This document shows, in pieces, positions 1-8,269 of a stretch of DNA of 27,553 nt. The DNA lies in IMG/VR virus record IMGVR_UViG_3300006332_000204, positions 1 through 27,553 of that record; one strand, written 5' to 3'. Origin of the DNA: a virus. Position 1 is the stretch's first letter. Every line of letters begins with the position of its first letter. The notes below the pieces were generated by a model, which was not told the origin of the DNA, did no database searches, and saw only the letters and a list, made by a program, of their open reading frames with translations. A program made the position numbers and the translations under genes.

Positions 1-120
1 GGAGCACAACTCCGCGACCGGCAAACGCCGACTTTTCAGGTTCGCCGGGACTATGATGTGTTTACCCGCAAGCCCAAGAAAGCCAAGGGCAAGGGCTGGG
101 CCACCTTCCTGTCCCGCTAA
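1..120 (+). CDS. Probable terminase large subunit, C-terminal end (partial)
   Basis: An open frame enters from the left edge and stops with TAA at 118-120, leaving 39 residues. The visible end is basic (KPKKAKGKGW near the terminus). The function is inferred from position only: in T7- and BPP-1-type podoviruses the terminase large subunit, the ATPase/nuclease that packages DNA, commonly lies just upstream of the portal block. No ATPase or nuclease motif can be seen in this fragment. The stop codon is embedded in the first copy of the AATGTGCGTTGCG element. Confidence 0.45.
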   Translation, partial: GAQLRDRQTPTFQVRRDYDVFTRKPKKAKGKGWATFLSR

Positions 121-145
121 TGTGCGTTGCGGGGCTGTCCGCAAC
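119..145 (+). repeat. Late-region repeat element, copy 1, with hairpin
   Basis: AATGTGCGTTGCG at 119-131 is identical to 3536-3548 and 14610-14622. The last six bases of the element are part of a perfect 7-bp hairpin: arms 126-132 (GTTGCGG) and 139-145 (CCGCAAC), with a 6-base loop. With copy 3 the identity extends to 17 bases (115-131 versus 14606-14622). It lies between the upstream stop codon and the gp13-like gene. Confidence 0.7.
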
Positions 146-162
146 AGGCATTTGTGGCAGGC

Positions 163-636
163 ATGGATGAGTTGCGGGACACCACGCCTGAGCATCTTGA
201 TGCAATTTCCAAGAATGCGCGCAAGGCCGACGTTTTTGAGTGCTATTTCATAAATGGCGAGCCGTTTATCGACACGCTGAAAGACGCGCTGCGCGTGTCA
301 AGGCGCACGACAACCTGGCTCCATAACGGAACGCCAGCTGCTGTTTACGGCGTTTCCTCGATTGATCGTGATCGCGGTGTGCCGTGGCTCCTCGGCTCCA
401 AGCTTATGGACTCCTTTCTGGAGCCGGGGAGCATTCGTAACCAGAGCCGGTTCATGAAGCAGTCCCGTTGGGTGCTGGGGGGCTGGCAGGAAATGTACCG
501 GCATCTTGAAAACTATGTCTGGCAGGAAAACTCCAAAGCCGTTGCGTGGCTGCGTGCGCTTGGCTTCGAGGTTCATGACCCCCGGCCTTTCGGCAAGTTT
601 CGTGAGCCTTTTCACAAATTCACATGGAGCGAATGA
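163..636 (+). CDS. T7 gp13-like virion protein (DUF2833 type)
   Basis: This 157-residue protein resembles the T7 gp13 / DUF2833 family, which has a GNAT-like fold. In T7, gp13 is an internal virion or assembly protein. Recognition rests on the C-terminal half: a tryptophan- and tyrosine-rich segment followed by WLRALGFEV and a terminal PFGKFREPFHKF block, the usual ending of this family. The ATG at 163 is preferred over an upstream in-frame TTG at 127, because that TTG falls inside the repeat hairpin. No strong Shine-Dalgarno sequence is visible. It overlaps the next gene by 4 bases. The alternative is a general GNAT acetyltransferase, but position and ending favour the virion family. Confidence 0.7.
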   Translation: MDELRDTTPEHLDAISKNARKADVFECYFINGEPFIDTLKDALRVSRRTTTWLHNGTPAAVYGVSSIDRDRGVPWLLGSKLMDSFLEPGSIRNQSRFMKQSRWVLGGWQEMYRHLENYVWQENSKAVAWLRALGFEVHDPRPFGKFREPFHKFTWSE

Positions 637-884
637 TGTGCCTTCCCTCACCGCCTAAACCGTCGGGCCCCAGTGCCGAACAGATTGCCCGCCAGGAAGC
701 CATACAGAAAGCGCAGCTCGAGGACATCGAGCGCAAGGAATCCGAGCTGAAGGCGGAGGAAGAGCGTCGTGGAAAGCGTCTTGAGAACGCGCGTCTGGGC
801 TATGCCTCGCTGTTTACCAGCGGTGCAGGCGGCGGCGGCTTTGTCGATGAAGACGCAGAAAAACGCAAAACGCTTGGTGGCTGA
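633..884 (+). CDS. Small conserved phage protein, probable virion component
   Basis: This 83-residue protein begins MMCLPSPPKP and overlaps the preceding stop codon (ATGATG), with GGAG just upstream. The start could equally be 636. It is proline-rich at the N-terminus, then has a charged helix or coiled coil (about residues 15-55). It ends in a glycine-rich segment of the type LGYASLFTSG, then GGGGF, a pattern common in small proteins next to podovirus portals. Its function is not established. It sits 5 bases before the portal start, so it is probably co-translated with it. Confidence 0.6.
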   Translation: MMCLPSPPKPSGPSAEQIARQEAIQKAQLEDIERKESELKAEEERRGKRLENARLGYASLFTSGAGGGGFVDEDAEKRKTLGG

Positions 885-889
885 CGTTT

Positions 890-2470
890 ATGGTTGTTGA
901 AGCTCCACAATATCCCACCCCGTCCGGTGATCCTGCCGAGTTCTACATGCGGCGTTTCGAGCGTGCGCGTGCCATCCGCGAGAACTGGGTGTCCCTGTTC
1001 GAGGACTGCTACACCTATACGTTGCCTGCGCGTGAGAGCTTCTACATGGAAAGCGGCGGCAGCGATCGTACGGATCACATATTTGATGAAACTGCGGTTG
1101 TCGGCGTGCAGGAGTTTGCCTCGCGTCTGCAATCCGGGCTTGTGCCGACCTTTGCACGCTGGGCGGATCTCAAGGCAGGACAGGAAATTCCGGACAGGGC
1201 GCGTGAGGAAATCGACCGCAAGCTGTCCGAAGTCACCGAGTATATCTTCGAGATCCTGCAGAACTCCAATTTCAACCAGGAAGTTCATGAGAGCTTTATG
1301 GACCTGGCGGTCGGTACAGGCTGCCTGCTGGTCGAGGAAGGCGATGTAAACCACCCGATCCGGTTCAATGCGGTGCCCCTGCCCCATATCTATCTTGAGG
1401 CGGGGCCCGACGACCAGATCGAGGGCGTGTATCGCACACGCCGGATGCGGCATGAGGACATACAGCGCATGTGGCCCGGTGCGGAAATGCCTGCGTCCAT
1501 GCAGGCCCGTATCATGGCAAACAGCAATCAGCTGTGTAACCTCATTGAATGCACCGTGCGCAATACCGAGCGGCCCAACGAGGTTGCCTACGATTATCTT
1601 GTGATCTCGAAAGACGACAAGGCGATCATTTACCGCGAGGAGTTCAAGGGAACCGGCTCGTCGCCGTGGGTGGTTTTCCGCTGGTCCAAGGCCAGTGGCG
1701 AGATTTACGGTCGCGGCCCCGTGCTAAACGCACTTCCTGCGATCAAGACCACAAACCTGACCGTTGAGCTGATCCTTGAAAACGCCCAGCTTGCAATCTC
1801 GGGTATCTGGCAAGTTGATGACGACGGCACGGTCAATGCGGACACAATCAATCTGGTCCCCGGTACGGTTGTTCCACGGGCGCCCGGTTCTGCAGGCCTG
1901 ACACCCATAGCCCCGCCAGGGCGTTTTGACGTTGCCCAGCTCATCCTCGATGACATGCGGCTCAACATTCGCCGTGCGCTTTACAACGAGATGCTGGGTG
2001 ACCCGAACAAGACGCCCATGACAGCAACGGAAGTTGCGGAACGTATGGCGGACCTGTCGCGTCAGATCGGCAGTGCGTTTGGCCGCCTACAGGCAGAGCT
2101 GGTCCAGCCCCTGTTACAGCGCGTGATTTTCCTGCTGAAAAAGCGTGGCCTGATCGAGATCCCGCAGATTAATGGCCGTGAGATGCGGATCGCCGCAACC
2201 TCACCGCTTGCCCGCTCGCAGAAGCTGCAAGATGTCACGACAGTTGATCGCTTTGTGGAGCTGGTGGGTGCCCGCTTTGGCCCGCAAGCCCTGTCGCTTG
2301 CCGTCAAGCCCGAGGCTGCAGCGCAATACATGGCTGAACGACTGGGTGTGCCGCCTGAAATCCTGCGCACAGAGGTCGAGCGCCAGCAGATTGTCCAGTA
2401 CATGCAGCAGGCCGCTGCGAGCGCACAGCAGCAACAGATGCAACAGGCTCCGGCTGATGCCGCCGACTAA
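890..2470 (+). CDS. Portal protein (head-to-tail connector)
   Basis: This 526-residue protein matches the podovirus head-to-tail connector family (T7 gp8 type, usually 500-560 residues), which forms the dodecameric ring through which DNA is packaged and ejected. Supporting features are an N-terminal segment with RFERARAIRENW and YTLPAR, the internal YGRGPVLNALPAIKT segment characteristic of the family, and the later MTATEVAERM segment followed by helices. The C-terminal tail is rich in Q and A, as in many portals. The start at 890 follows the preceding gene closely. The gene overlaps the next one by 14 bases. Order before scaffold and capsid fits the assignment. Confidence 0.93.
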   Translation: MVVEAPQYPTPSGDPAEFYMRRFERARAIRENWVSLFEDCYTYTLPARESFYMESGGSDRTDHIFDETAVVGVQEFASRLQSGLVPTFARWADLKAGQEIPDRAREEIDRKLSEVTEYIFEILQNSNFNQEVHESFMDLAVGTGCLLVEEGDVNHPIRFNAVPLPHIYLEAGPDDQIEGVYRTRRMRHEDIQRMWPGAEMPASMQARIMANSNQLCNLIECTVRNTERPNEVAYDYLVISKDDKAIIYREEFKGTGSSPWVVFRWSKASGEIYGRGPVLNALPAIKTTNLTVELILENAQLAISGIWQVDDDGTVNADTINLVPGTVVPRAPGSAGLTPIAPPGRFDVAQLILDDMRLNIRRALYNEMLGDPNKTPMTATEVAERMADLSRQIGSAFGRLQAELVQPLLQRVIFLLKKRGLIEIPQINGREMRIAATSPLARSQKLQDVTTVDRFVELVGARFGPQALSLAVKPEAAAQYMAERLGVPPEILRTEVERQQIVQYMQQAAASAQQQQMQQAPADAAD

Positions 2471-2714
2471 ACGCCCGCCCAGTGCGGATGGTGTTCTGCG
2501 TAGTGCAGACGCTGAACGGGATCTCAATTCGCTGTTTGCCGCCGTGTTTGACGGCTCCAACGGCGACAAGGCGCTTTCCTATCTACGAAGTATTTCCATC
2601 GAACAGGTATGTGGGCCAGAGGCGGTATCAGAGCGCCTGCTGCACCTTGAGGGGATGCGCTATCTGGCAGCAATCATTGAAAACCGTGTGAAAAGGGGTC
2701 GCGAACATGAGTGA
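2457..2714 (+). CDS. Small Bbp19-like phage protein
   Basis: An 85-residue reading frame starts with ATG at 2457 inside the end of the portal gene and ends 8 bases into the scaffold gene. It fills what would otherwise be a 236-base gap. After a basic, proline-containing start it has a helical segment (DLNSLFAAVFDGSNGDKALS) and a second helix (LEGMRYLAAIIENR). This pattern, a phenylalanine and glycine followed by a leucine-rich repeat-like half, is seen in small proteins between portal and scaffold of BPP-1-type podoviruses (Bbp19-like). Its role is unknown, possibly head assembly. Overlaps on both sides suggest translational coupling. Confidence 0.7.
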   Translation: MPPTKRPPSADGVLRSADAERDLNSLFAAVFDGSNGDKALSYLRSISIEQVCGPEAVSERLLHLEGMRYLAAIIENRVKRGREHE

Positions 2715-3465
2715 CGAACAAGCCAGTGCGGCAAGTGAGGGAAGTGAAGGGGCAAACGTTTCTGGTGAGCCGACCGGGGCCGAACGTCCCGAAGGTGTAC
2801 CGGAAAAATTTTGGGATTCTGAAAATGCTCAAATCGATTCAGGACGGCTTTTGCAGTCTTACAAGGAGCTTGAAAGCTATAACGGTAAACGTATGGAGGA
2901 GCTGCGTGCCTCTGTCGCTGAGGAATATGTGCAGACGCGCATGGCGGATCGTCCGTCCAGTATGGATGATTACGAGGTGCGTGGTGATGGTCCCGTGGCT
3001 GACGCTCTGGAGAATGTTGACGCTGACGACCCGCTGCTTGGCTGGTGGCGTGAAACGGCTTTTGAAGCGGGGCTAAGCCAGAGCCAGTTTGAGGCCGGTC
3101 TGAGCGCCTATGTTTCACGGCGGATGGCGGAAATGCCCAATCCGGTCGAGGAAATGGCCGAGCTTGGCGACAATGCGCGTGTGCGTGTAGACGCCGTTGA
3201 AGTCTGGTCGCGACAGAATTTGCCAGCCGAGCTCTACCCGATGGTAGCGCAGATGTGCGGAACGGCTAATGGCGTCAAGGTCATGGAGCAGCTGATCGAT
3301 CGCACAACGCCGGTCAATATGGCAGCGGTTACGGGCTCGATTGCCGAGCAGGCCCCGACCAAGGGCGACATTCGCGACATGATGAATGATCCCCGTTACT
3401 GGGATCCGAACGAGCGCGACAAGTATGTGAAAGAGGTTGAGCGGCTTGTGAGCCGAGTGCGCTGA
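2707..3465 (+). CDS. Scaffolding protein
   Basis: This 252-residue acidic protein lies directly upstream of the major capsid gene, the normal position of the procapsid scaffold. The N-terminal 35 residues are low-complexity S/E/G/P. The segment PEKFWDSENAQIDSGRLLQS then KELE (about residues 32-55) is the classic scaffold signature, where a cargo-like PEKFW is followed by a LLQSYKELE helix. The C-terminal third is charged and contains the MNDPRYW motif typical of the family's capsid-binding end. The start at 2707 overlaps the preceding gene and follows AAAAGG. It probably co-assembles with the capsid protein and leaves before or during packaging. Confidence 0.85.
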   Translation: MSDEQASAASEGSEGANVSGEPTGAERPEGVPEKFWDSENAQIDSGRLLQSYKELESYNGKRMEELRASVAEEYVQTRMADRPSSMDDYEVRGDGPVADALENVDADDPLLGWWRETAFEAGLSQSQFEAGLSAYVSRRMAEMPNPVEEMAELGDNARVRVDAVEVWSRQNLPAELYPMVAQMCGTANGVKVMEQLIDRTTPVNMAAVTGSIAEQAPTKGDIRDMMNDPRYWDPNERDKYVKEVERLVSRVR

Positions 3466-3535
3466 TATGACGGCGTGCCTTGTTTTCTGGGAGCCTGTGG
3501 TCCCTCCTGCCCTGGCTTCTTAAACTTGCGCATTC

Positions 3536-3548
3536 AATGTGCGTTGCG
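3536..3548 (+). repeat. Late-region repeat element, copy 2
   Basis: AATGTGCGTTGCG is identical to copies at 119 and 14610. It is the only recognisable landmark in the first part of the 208-base gap between scaffold and capsid genes (3466-3673). Its last bases form the 5' arm of the terminator-like hairpin that follows. I see no convincing gene in the gap. Confidence 0.7.
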
Positions 3549-3573
3549 CGGTTTTGTGCCGCGCTTTCTTTTT
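3546..3573 (+). terminator. Rho-independent terminator-like hairpin before the capsid gene
   Basis: GCGCGG (3546-3551) pairs perfectly with CCGCGC (3559-3564) around a 7-base loop and is followed by TTTCTTTTT (3565-3573). This is a canonical intrinsic terminator shape. It lies between the scaffold and capsid genes, so it would either attenuate upstream transcription or protect the 5' end of a capsid transcript. A leader of about 100 bases remains between it and the capsid start. Confidence 0.6.
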
Positions 3574-3673
3574 GCGGGTAGGCCCCGTTACGAATTTTGC
3601 CTGGCCCTCGGATAACCTTGCAAGCCAAGACGGGATAACCGGCTGACACCAACTTCTAACTTGTGAGGTAAAA

Positions 3674-4495
3674 ATGGCACTCGACATTTCCGATGCCTTT
3701 ATCACGCAGTTTGAGTCAGAGGTGCATGTCGCGTATCAGCGTATGGGCTCCAAGCTCCGTCCGTTGGGCCGCAACATCACCGGCGTCACCGGCTCGACTG
3801 CGCGGTTCCAGAAAGTGGGAACCGGCACAGCGGTAACGAAGGCACGAAACGCCGACGTTGCGGCTATGAATCTGACGCACTCGTCCGTTGATGTAACGCT
3901 GTCCGACTACTACGCAGCCGATTACATCGACCGTCTCGACGAGCTCAAGACCAACATCGATGAGCGACAGGTTGTTGCGCTCAACGCTGCTGCTGCTCTT
4001 GGCCGCAAGACGGATGAGCTGATCACCACCGCGCTCGACGGTACGTCGAACACGACGGCGCATGGCTCTGCGGGCATAAACACCACGAAAATCTTCGGGG
4101 TGTTTGAAAGCATGGGTGAGAACGACGTTCCTGATGACGGTCAGCGTTATTGGGTCGTGGCACCTGACCAATGGACTGAACTGCTGGCAATCACGGCTTT
4201 TGCTGACGCGGACTTTATTGGCTCCGACGACCTTCCCTACAAGGGCGGTATGACGGCCAAGCGTTGGCTGGGTTATGTCTGGATGGTTCATTCCGGCCTG
4301 CCCGACGACGGGTCCAGTAACCGTAAGACCTTCTGCTGGCACAAGTCCGGTATCGGCGTTGCGACCGGTGCGGACATCGCCACGGAAGTAAATTACGTGC
4401 CGGAAAAAGTCTCTAACCTTGTTACTTCAATGCTCTCGCAGGGTGCCGTCCTAATCGACGACAATGCGGTCTTTGAAGTGCAGTGCTCGGAATAG
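3674..4495 (+). CDS. Major capsid protein
   Basis: This 273-residue protein is recognised as a phage coat protein from its position after the scaffold and its content. The N-terminus contains FITQFESEVHVAYQ and a loop with GSTARFQKVG. The middle has AALGRKTDELITTALDG. The second half has RYWVVAPDQWTELL and RWLGYVWMVHSGLP. These are conserved segments of the HK97-fold capsid proteins of marine and alphaproteobacterial podoviruses. The ATG at 3674 follows GAGG with suitable spacing. The protein is predicted to form the icosahedral shell. It is preceded by a long leader holding a repeat element and a hairpin, unlike most genes here, which suggests dedicated high expression. Confidence 0.9.
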   Translation: MALDISDAFITQFESEVHVAYQRMGSKLRPLGRNITGVTGSTARFQKVGTGTAVTKARNADVAAMNLTHSSVDVTLSDYYAADYIDRLDELKTNIDERQVVALNAAAALGRKTDELITTALDGTSNTTAHGSAGINTTKIFGVFESMGENDVPDDGQRYWVVAPDQWTELLAITAFADADFIGSDDLPYKGGMTAKRWLGYVWMVHSGLPDDGSSNRKTFCWHKSGIGVATGADIATEVNYVPEKVSNLVTSMLSQGAVLIDDNAVFEVQCSE

Positions 4496-4504
4496 GAGGG
4501 AATA

Positions 4505-4750
4505 ATGGCTCTTTCTTCTAGCGATCTGCACAAGGTCGGCGGCGGCAACAAGCAGCTCTTCCTATATGAGTCTGCCGATGCTGTCGGGACTATTGCCGGA
4601 AGCGGTTACTTCAATGACGTAACCAACCAGCTCAACCAGGATGATGTGATCATCGCGGTTGGCGCAACCGGCGGTACACGCACCGTGGACGTTCTCGTTG
4701 TTACGAGCGCGTCGGGTGCGGCGACTGTTACTTGCACTAACGGTACTTAA
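4505..4750 (+). CDS. Small capsid accessory protein (possible decoration protein)
   Basis: An 81-residue protein starts 9 bases after the capsid stop with a near-perfect AGGAGG ribosome site, implying strong translation. The sequence is glycine-, alanine- and threonine-rich and predicted to be mostly beta structure, with little charge. It resembles small proteins encoded just downstream of capsid genes that decorate the shell or form head fibres. No specific family is recognised, so the function rests on position and composition. Confidence 0.6.
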   Translation: MALSSSDLHKVGGGNKQLFLYESADAVGTIAGSGYFNDVTNQLNQDDVIIAVGATGGTRTVDVLVVTSASGAATVTCTNGT

Positions 4751-4756
4751 CGGGAG

Positions 4757-4778
4757 AGGGAGGGGGAAACCCCTCCCT
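4757..4778 (+). promoter_or_regulatory. Strong GAAA-tetraloop hairpin just before the tail tubular A start
   Basis: GGGAGGGG (4758-4765) pairs with CCCCTCCC (4770-4777) around a GAAA loop; A4757-T4778 extends it to 9 bp. There is no T-run after it, so it is a poor intrinsic terminator. It lies 7 bases upstream of the TTG start of the next gene. It sequesters the only purine-rich stretch that could act as a ribosome site, so it may limit translation of the tail gene or mark an mRNA end. Confidence 0.5.
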
Positions 4779-4785
4779 TGACCTC

Positions 4786-5406
4786 TTGGCGACACCGACA
4801 GCTCCTACTTCAAATATCGACATCTGCGCCCGGGCCCTTGTGCTCGTCGGCGCAAACCCGATTACGTCCTTCGAGGACGGAACCACCGAGGCAATGATTA
4901 CCTCGAACCTGTACGAAGATATCGTGCGGGCTGACCTCAGCTCATGCCGCTGGCGGTTTGCCGTCAAGCAGGCCGTGTTAAACCGGCTGGTTGATGCGCC
5001 GACGGGGCGCTGGGATGCAGCTTACCAGCTGCCATCCGATCTCCTGATCGTGAATGCGGTCACGATTGCCGACAAGGCAGTCGATTACGACGTTTACGGC
5101 GACAACATCTACGTTGATGCAGGCGAGGATGAAACGCTTGTTATCGACTACACCTACCGCGCCGAGGAGTCTGACTGGCCCCCGCATTTTGTTTTGCTGG
5201 TCGAGTACCACATGGCGAGCATTCTGGCGGCCTCACTGGCGCGTGATGCCGGTCTCGCAGACCTTATGAACAGCCAGTACAGCATCCAGAATTTGCGAGC
5301 GCGCAATATCGACGCCCAGCAGCAGACAACGCGCAGGCTGACCGTCAACAGATTCCTCGAGGGTACTGGCCGGAGATCAACACGCGGTTCAAGGCGAGCA
5401 CGCTAA
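4786..5406 (+). CDS. Tail tubular protein A (gatekeeper/adaptor)
   Basis: This 206-residue protein resembles T7 gp11 (196 residues), which binds the portal and carries the nozzle. The N-terminal segment IDICARALVLVGANPITSF followed by an acidic DGTTEA block is the hallmark of the family. DAAYQLPSDLLIVNAV and WPPHFVLLVEYHMASILA follow in the expected places. The start is TTG at 4786: no in-frame ATG lies upstream, and the family motif begins about ten residues in. Its stop overlaps the start of tail tubular B. The strong hairpin upstream and the rare start codon suggest reduced translation compared with the capsid genes. Confidence 0.87.
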   Translation: MATPTAPTSNIDICARALVLVGANPITSFEDGTTEAMITSNLYEDIVRADLSSCRWRFAVKQAVLNRLVDAPTGRWDAAYQLPSDLLIVNAVTIADKAVDYDVYGDNIYVDAGEDETLVIDYTYRAEESDWPPHFVLLVEYHMASILAASLARDAGLADLMNSQYSIQNLRARNIDAQQQTTRRLTVNRFLEGTGRRSTRGSRRAR

Positions 5407-7574
5407 TGCCGACCTACCGCCTTGAAAAAACAAACTTTCAAGCTGGCGAACTGGACCCGAACTTTCATTCGCGTTCCGATCTGAAGCTGTATGACGAGGG
5501 CGCAAAACAGGTTCAAAACTTCTACCTGATGCTGACCGGGGGCGTTATGCGCCGTCCCGGCACGACCTATCTTGCCAACCTTGGCGCAGCATCACGTATC
5601 GAGCCGTTTCTGTTTTCCGGCGATGAGCGTCATATCGTGGCGTTTCAGGCGAGCGGAGCGAAGATCTACGGCATTGACGGCACCTTGCAGGCAACCCTGA
5701 CCGGTGCGCCGTGGGGTGCGGACGACCTGTTCGAGCTCAACATTACCCAGGCCGGTGATGTAATGATTGTTGCGCATCGCGACTATCAGCCGACCCAGAT
5801 CACCCGCACCGGGGCAACCAGCTTTACACGCGCAGACTATGCCTTCGAGGGCGACAGCAGTACGACCCACAAGCGCCCGTTCTTCAAATATGCCGACGCC
5901 GCTGTAACCCTGACCCCTTCAGGTACGAGCGGCTCGATTACGCTGACGGCAAGCGCAGACACCTGGGAAACATCGCATAACGGGACAATTCTCGAATACA
6001 CAGACACCGCCGGGACCGTGCGGCAAATGGAGCTGGGCACCCGCGTTTCGGCTACCGTCATAAATGCCACGGTCCTGTATTCCGCAACATTGCCCAACAC
6101 CACAGCGGTCAAGACATGGCGTGAGCAAATGTATTCGGCTGTTCGCGGCTGGCCGGGTGCGGTTGAATTCCACGACAACCGACTATGGTTTGGCGGTAAC
6201 AGCCAGCGTCCCGGTGGCCTTGTCGGCTCGCAGTCCGGCGCTTTTTACAACTTCGAGCTCGATGATGGTGACGATGATGAGGGTATCGACATCACGATTG
6301 CCGGCTCGAGCGTCAACGAAATCCGCCATCTTGTCTCCACACGGCGGCTTGAGATCCTGACCGACACGGGCGAGTTCTACATTTCAGACAGTGATGTGCG
6401 GGCGATTACGCCGGGCAATGTTTCCGTGCGTCGCCAGACAACCTTTGGATCGAGCCGCACGCCGCCAGTGTTTTTTGATGGGCAAACGGTGTTTGTGCAG
6501 CGTTCCGGGCAAAACTTGCGTGCCTATGCCTACGACTTTGTGCGCGACACCTATGCTTCTGACCTGTTGAGCGTAAAGGCGTCCCATTTGGTGCTGTCAC
6601 CTCGTCAGATTGCCAGCACTTTCGGCTCTGACACACGCCCTGAACAATACCTGTTGTTTGTAAACAGCAACGGCACGCTGACCTACATGCACTCAATCCG
6701 CGAGCAGGAGGTCCAGGGCTTTGCCCAGTGGTCAACGCGCACGAACGACACGTTTGAAAGCGCGTGCGGGGTTGCAGAGGATGTGTTTGTCGTTGCCAAA
6801 CGCACGTTGAACAGCTCGACGGTGTACGCGCTCGAGCTTCTTGCCGACGATGATTCCGTTACGCTTGATTGCTCGCTTGCAGGCACACGTTCGCAGTACG
6901 GCACGCCGCTTGTCGATGGGGCAAGCCAGAGCGGCACAACGCTTAACATTGATGGGCTGACATCGACGCCGTCTGCGGGCGACCAGTTCACGATTGCGGG
7001 CGTAACCGGCACCTACACTATCGACCGCCTGACCTATACCAGTGGTGATGCAGCACTTGTGTTGACCAGTGCGCTTGCCAGCTCGCCCGCGGACAATGCG
7101 GTGATTACCTTTACCACCGGGCATCTGTACACGGGGTTCAGCCATTTGGCGAACGAGACCGTGCATGTGGTTTCCGGCAATCTGTATCTCGGAACGGAGA
7201 CTGTTTCAGGCTCGGGCACCATAACAATCGACTATACCGGGCTGAGTGCGGTTCGAGCCGGGTTTACCTACACACCGACGTTGGAAACCATGCCGGTCGT
7301 GTTCCAGAGCCAGCGTGGCAACCTTAATGGCGTTGTGCGTCGCGTGACGCGCTGTCTTGTCGATATTACGGGTGCGTATGACATCAAGGTCGAGGGCAAC
7401 CAGCTGGCTGTTCGACAGGTCAATGACGATATGAGCCTGCCGTTGCAGGCACAGGCCGGTCATTACGAGTTTCCGGTTATGGGATATTCGCGCGAGCCCA
7501 CGATCACCTTGACCCAGACAGACCCATTGCCCCTGCGCGTTCTGGGCATGGGCGTAGAAGTGAGGTCTTACTGA
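5406..7574 (+). CDS. Tail tubular protein B (nozzle)
   Basis: This 722-residue protein is the homologue of T7 gp12 (794 residues), which forms the hexameric tail nozzle. It begins LEKTNFQAGELDPNFHSRSD and then has a stretch with VQNFYLMLTGGVMRRPGT, the typical start of the family. FHDNRLWFGG (about residues 257-266), a second diagnostic motif, lies in the propeller region, followed by SGAFYNFE. The second half is beta-rich with many repeats of T, S and G. It starts at the A of the preceding stop codon and overlaps the next gene by one base. Confidence 0.92.
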   Translation: MPTYRLEKTNFQAGELDPNFHSRSDLKLYDEGAKQVQNFYLMLTGGVMRRPGTTYLANLGAASRIEPFLFSGDERHIVAFQASGAKIYGIDGTLQATLTGAPWGADDLFELNITQAGDVMIVAHRDYQPTQITRTGATSFTRADYAFEGDSSTTHKRPFFKYADAAVTLTPSGTSGSITLTASADTWETSHNGTILEYTDTAGTVRQMELGTRVSATVINATVLYSATLPNTTAVKTWREQMYSAVRGWPGAVEFHDNRLWFGGNSQRPGGLVGSQSGAFYNFELDDGDDDEGIDITIAGSSVNEIRHLVSTRRLEILTDTGEFYISDSDVRAITPGNVSVRRQTTFGSSRTPPVFFDGQTVFVQRSGQNLRAYAYDFVRDTYASDLLSVKASHLVLSPRQIASTFGSDTRPEQYLLFVNSNGTLTYMHSIREQEVQGFAQWSTRTNDTFESACGVAEDVFVVAKRTLNSSTVYALELLADDDSVTLDCSLAGTRSQYGTPLVDGASQSGTTLNIDGLTSTPSAGDQFTIAGVTGTYTIDRLTYTSGDAALVLTSALASSPADNAVITFTTGHLYTGFSHLANETVHVVSGNLYLGTETVSGSGTITIDYTGLSAVRAGFTYTPTLETMPVVFQSQRGNLNGVVRRVTRCLVDITGAYDIKVEGNQLAVRQVNDDMSLPLQAQAGHYEFPVMGYSREPTITLTQTDPLPLRVLGMGVEVRSY

Positions 7575-8269
7575 TGTGTGGTCCTGCTGCTCCTGCTGCC
7601 GGGATGATGGCTCCCAGTGTTGTTGCCGCGCCTGCTGCTGCCGGTGCGCTGTCGGCTGCTGGCCCTGGCATGATGGCCGTAGGAACATCAGCGGCAGTGG
7701 CGGGCCCGGGACTGATGGCAACTGCCCCTCTGGCCGCGACTTCCGGACCAATGATGCTGGCTCCGCTTGGCGCTTCGTTTACGTCTGCGGCCCCGATCGC
7801 ATCGACCTTTGGCTTTGCCGGGATCAAAAGCCTGATCTCGGACGCAGCCGATGTTATGGATATCGTATCGCCGGTTGCGTCTGGCATTACAAACCTCAGA
7901 ACCGCAAAAACGTTGGCAGAAATGGGCCGGATGCAGGCGGACTCGCAACGCATCACCATGAACCAGCAGATACTTGACCGACGTATGCTCGAGCTTGAGC
8001 GCCGTGAAAAGGCCAATGCAGAGCTTGCAAGCATGATTGCGGGGGGACAGCCCGGGCAGTCTCTCGTTGCGCTGACACAAAAGAAACTCGACGATAACGA
8101 GAGATCCCGTCAATTCAGCGAGACGGCAGTTGGGGCTATTGGAATTACCGGGCGAACCAGAATTGCAACAACACAAGGCAAAACAAAAACAGCTGTAGAT
8201 GCCGCTTTGAAAGAAGCGGGTAAAGATCTTGGCCAGGCAACCGGGTTCCTGCGCGAAAGGTTTGCCTGA
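7574..8269 (+). CDS. Internal virion protein, T7 gp14-like by position
   Basis: This 231-residue protein begins MCGPAAPAAGMMAPS. It has a long hydrophobic, A/G/M-rich N-terminal half (about residues 1-85) able to insert into membrane, then a charged coiled-coil segment (about residues 105-165, including LDRRMLELERREKANAELAS). This layout and the position right after the nozzle gene match the gp14-type ejection protein, which leaves the head first and forms a pore in the outer membrane. Sequence identity to gp14 itself cannot be judged by eye. It overlaps both neighbours by one base. Confidence 0.7.
   Translation: MCGPAAPAAGMMAPSVVAAPAAAGALSAAGPGMMAVGTSAAVAGPGLMATAPLAATSGPMMLAPLGASFTSAAPIASTFGFAGIKSLISDAADVMDIVSPVASGITNLRTAKTLAEMGRMQADSQRITMNQQILDRRMLELERREKANAELASMIAGGQPGQSLVALTQKKLDDNERSRQFSETAVGAIGITGRTRIATTQGKTKTAVDAALKEAGKDLGQATGFLRERFA

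Noticed and set aside
800-1453. 217-codon minus-strand open frame opposite the portal gene
   Set aside because: A shadow of the portal gene; composition is that of an antisense translation and it would lie alone on the wrong strand.
3716-4342. 208-codon minus-strand open frame opposite the major capsid gene
   Set aside because: It mirrors the capsid gene in a high-GC frame, has no ribosome site or recognisable domain, and the plus-strand gene is certain.
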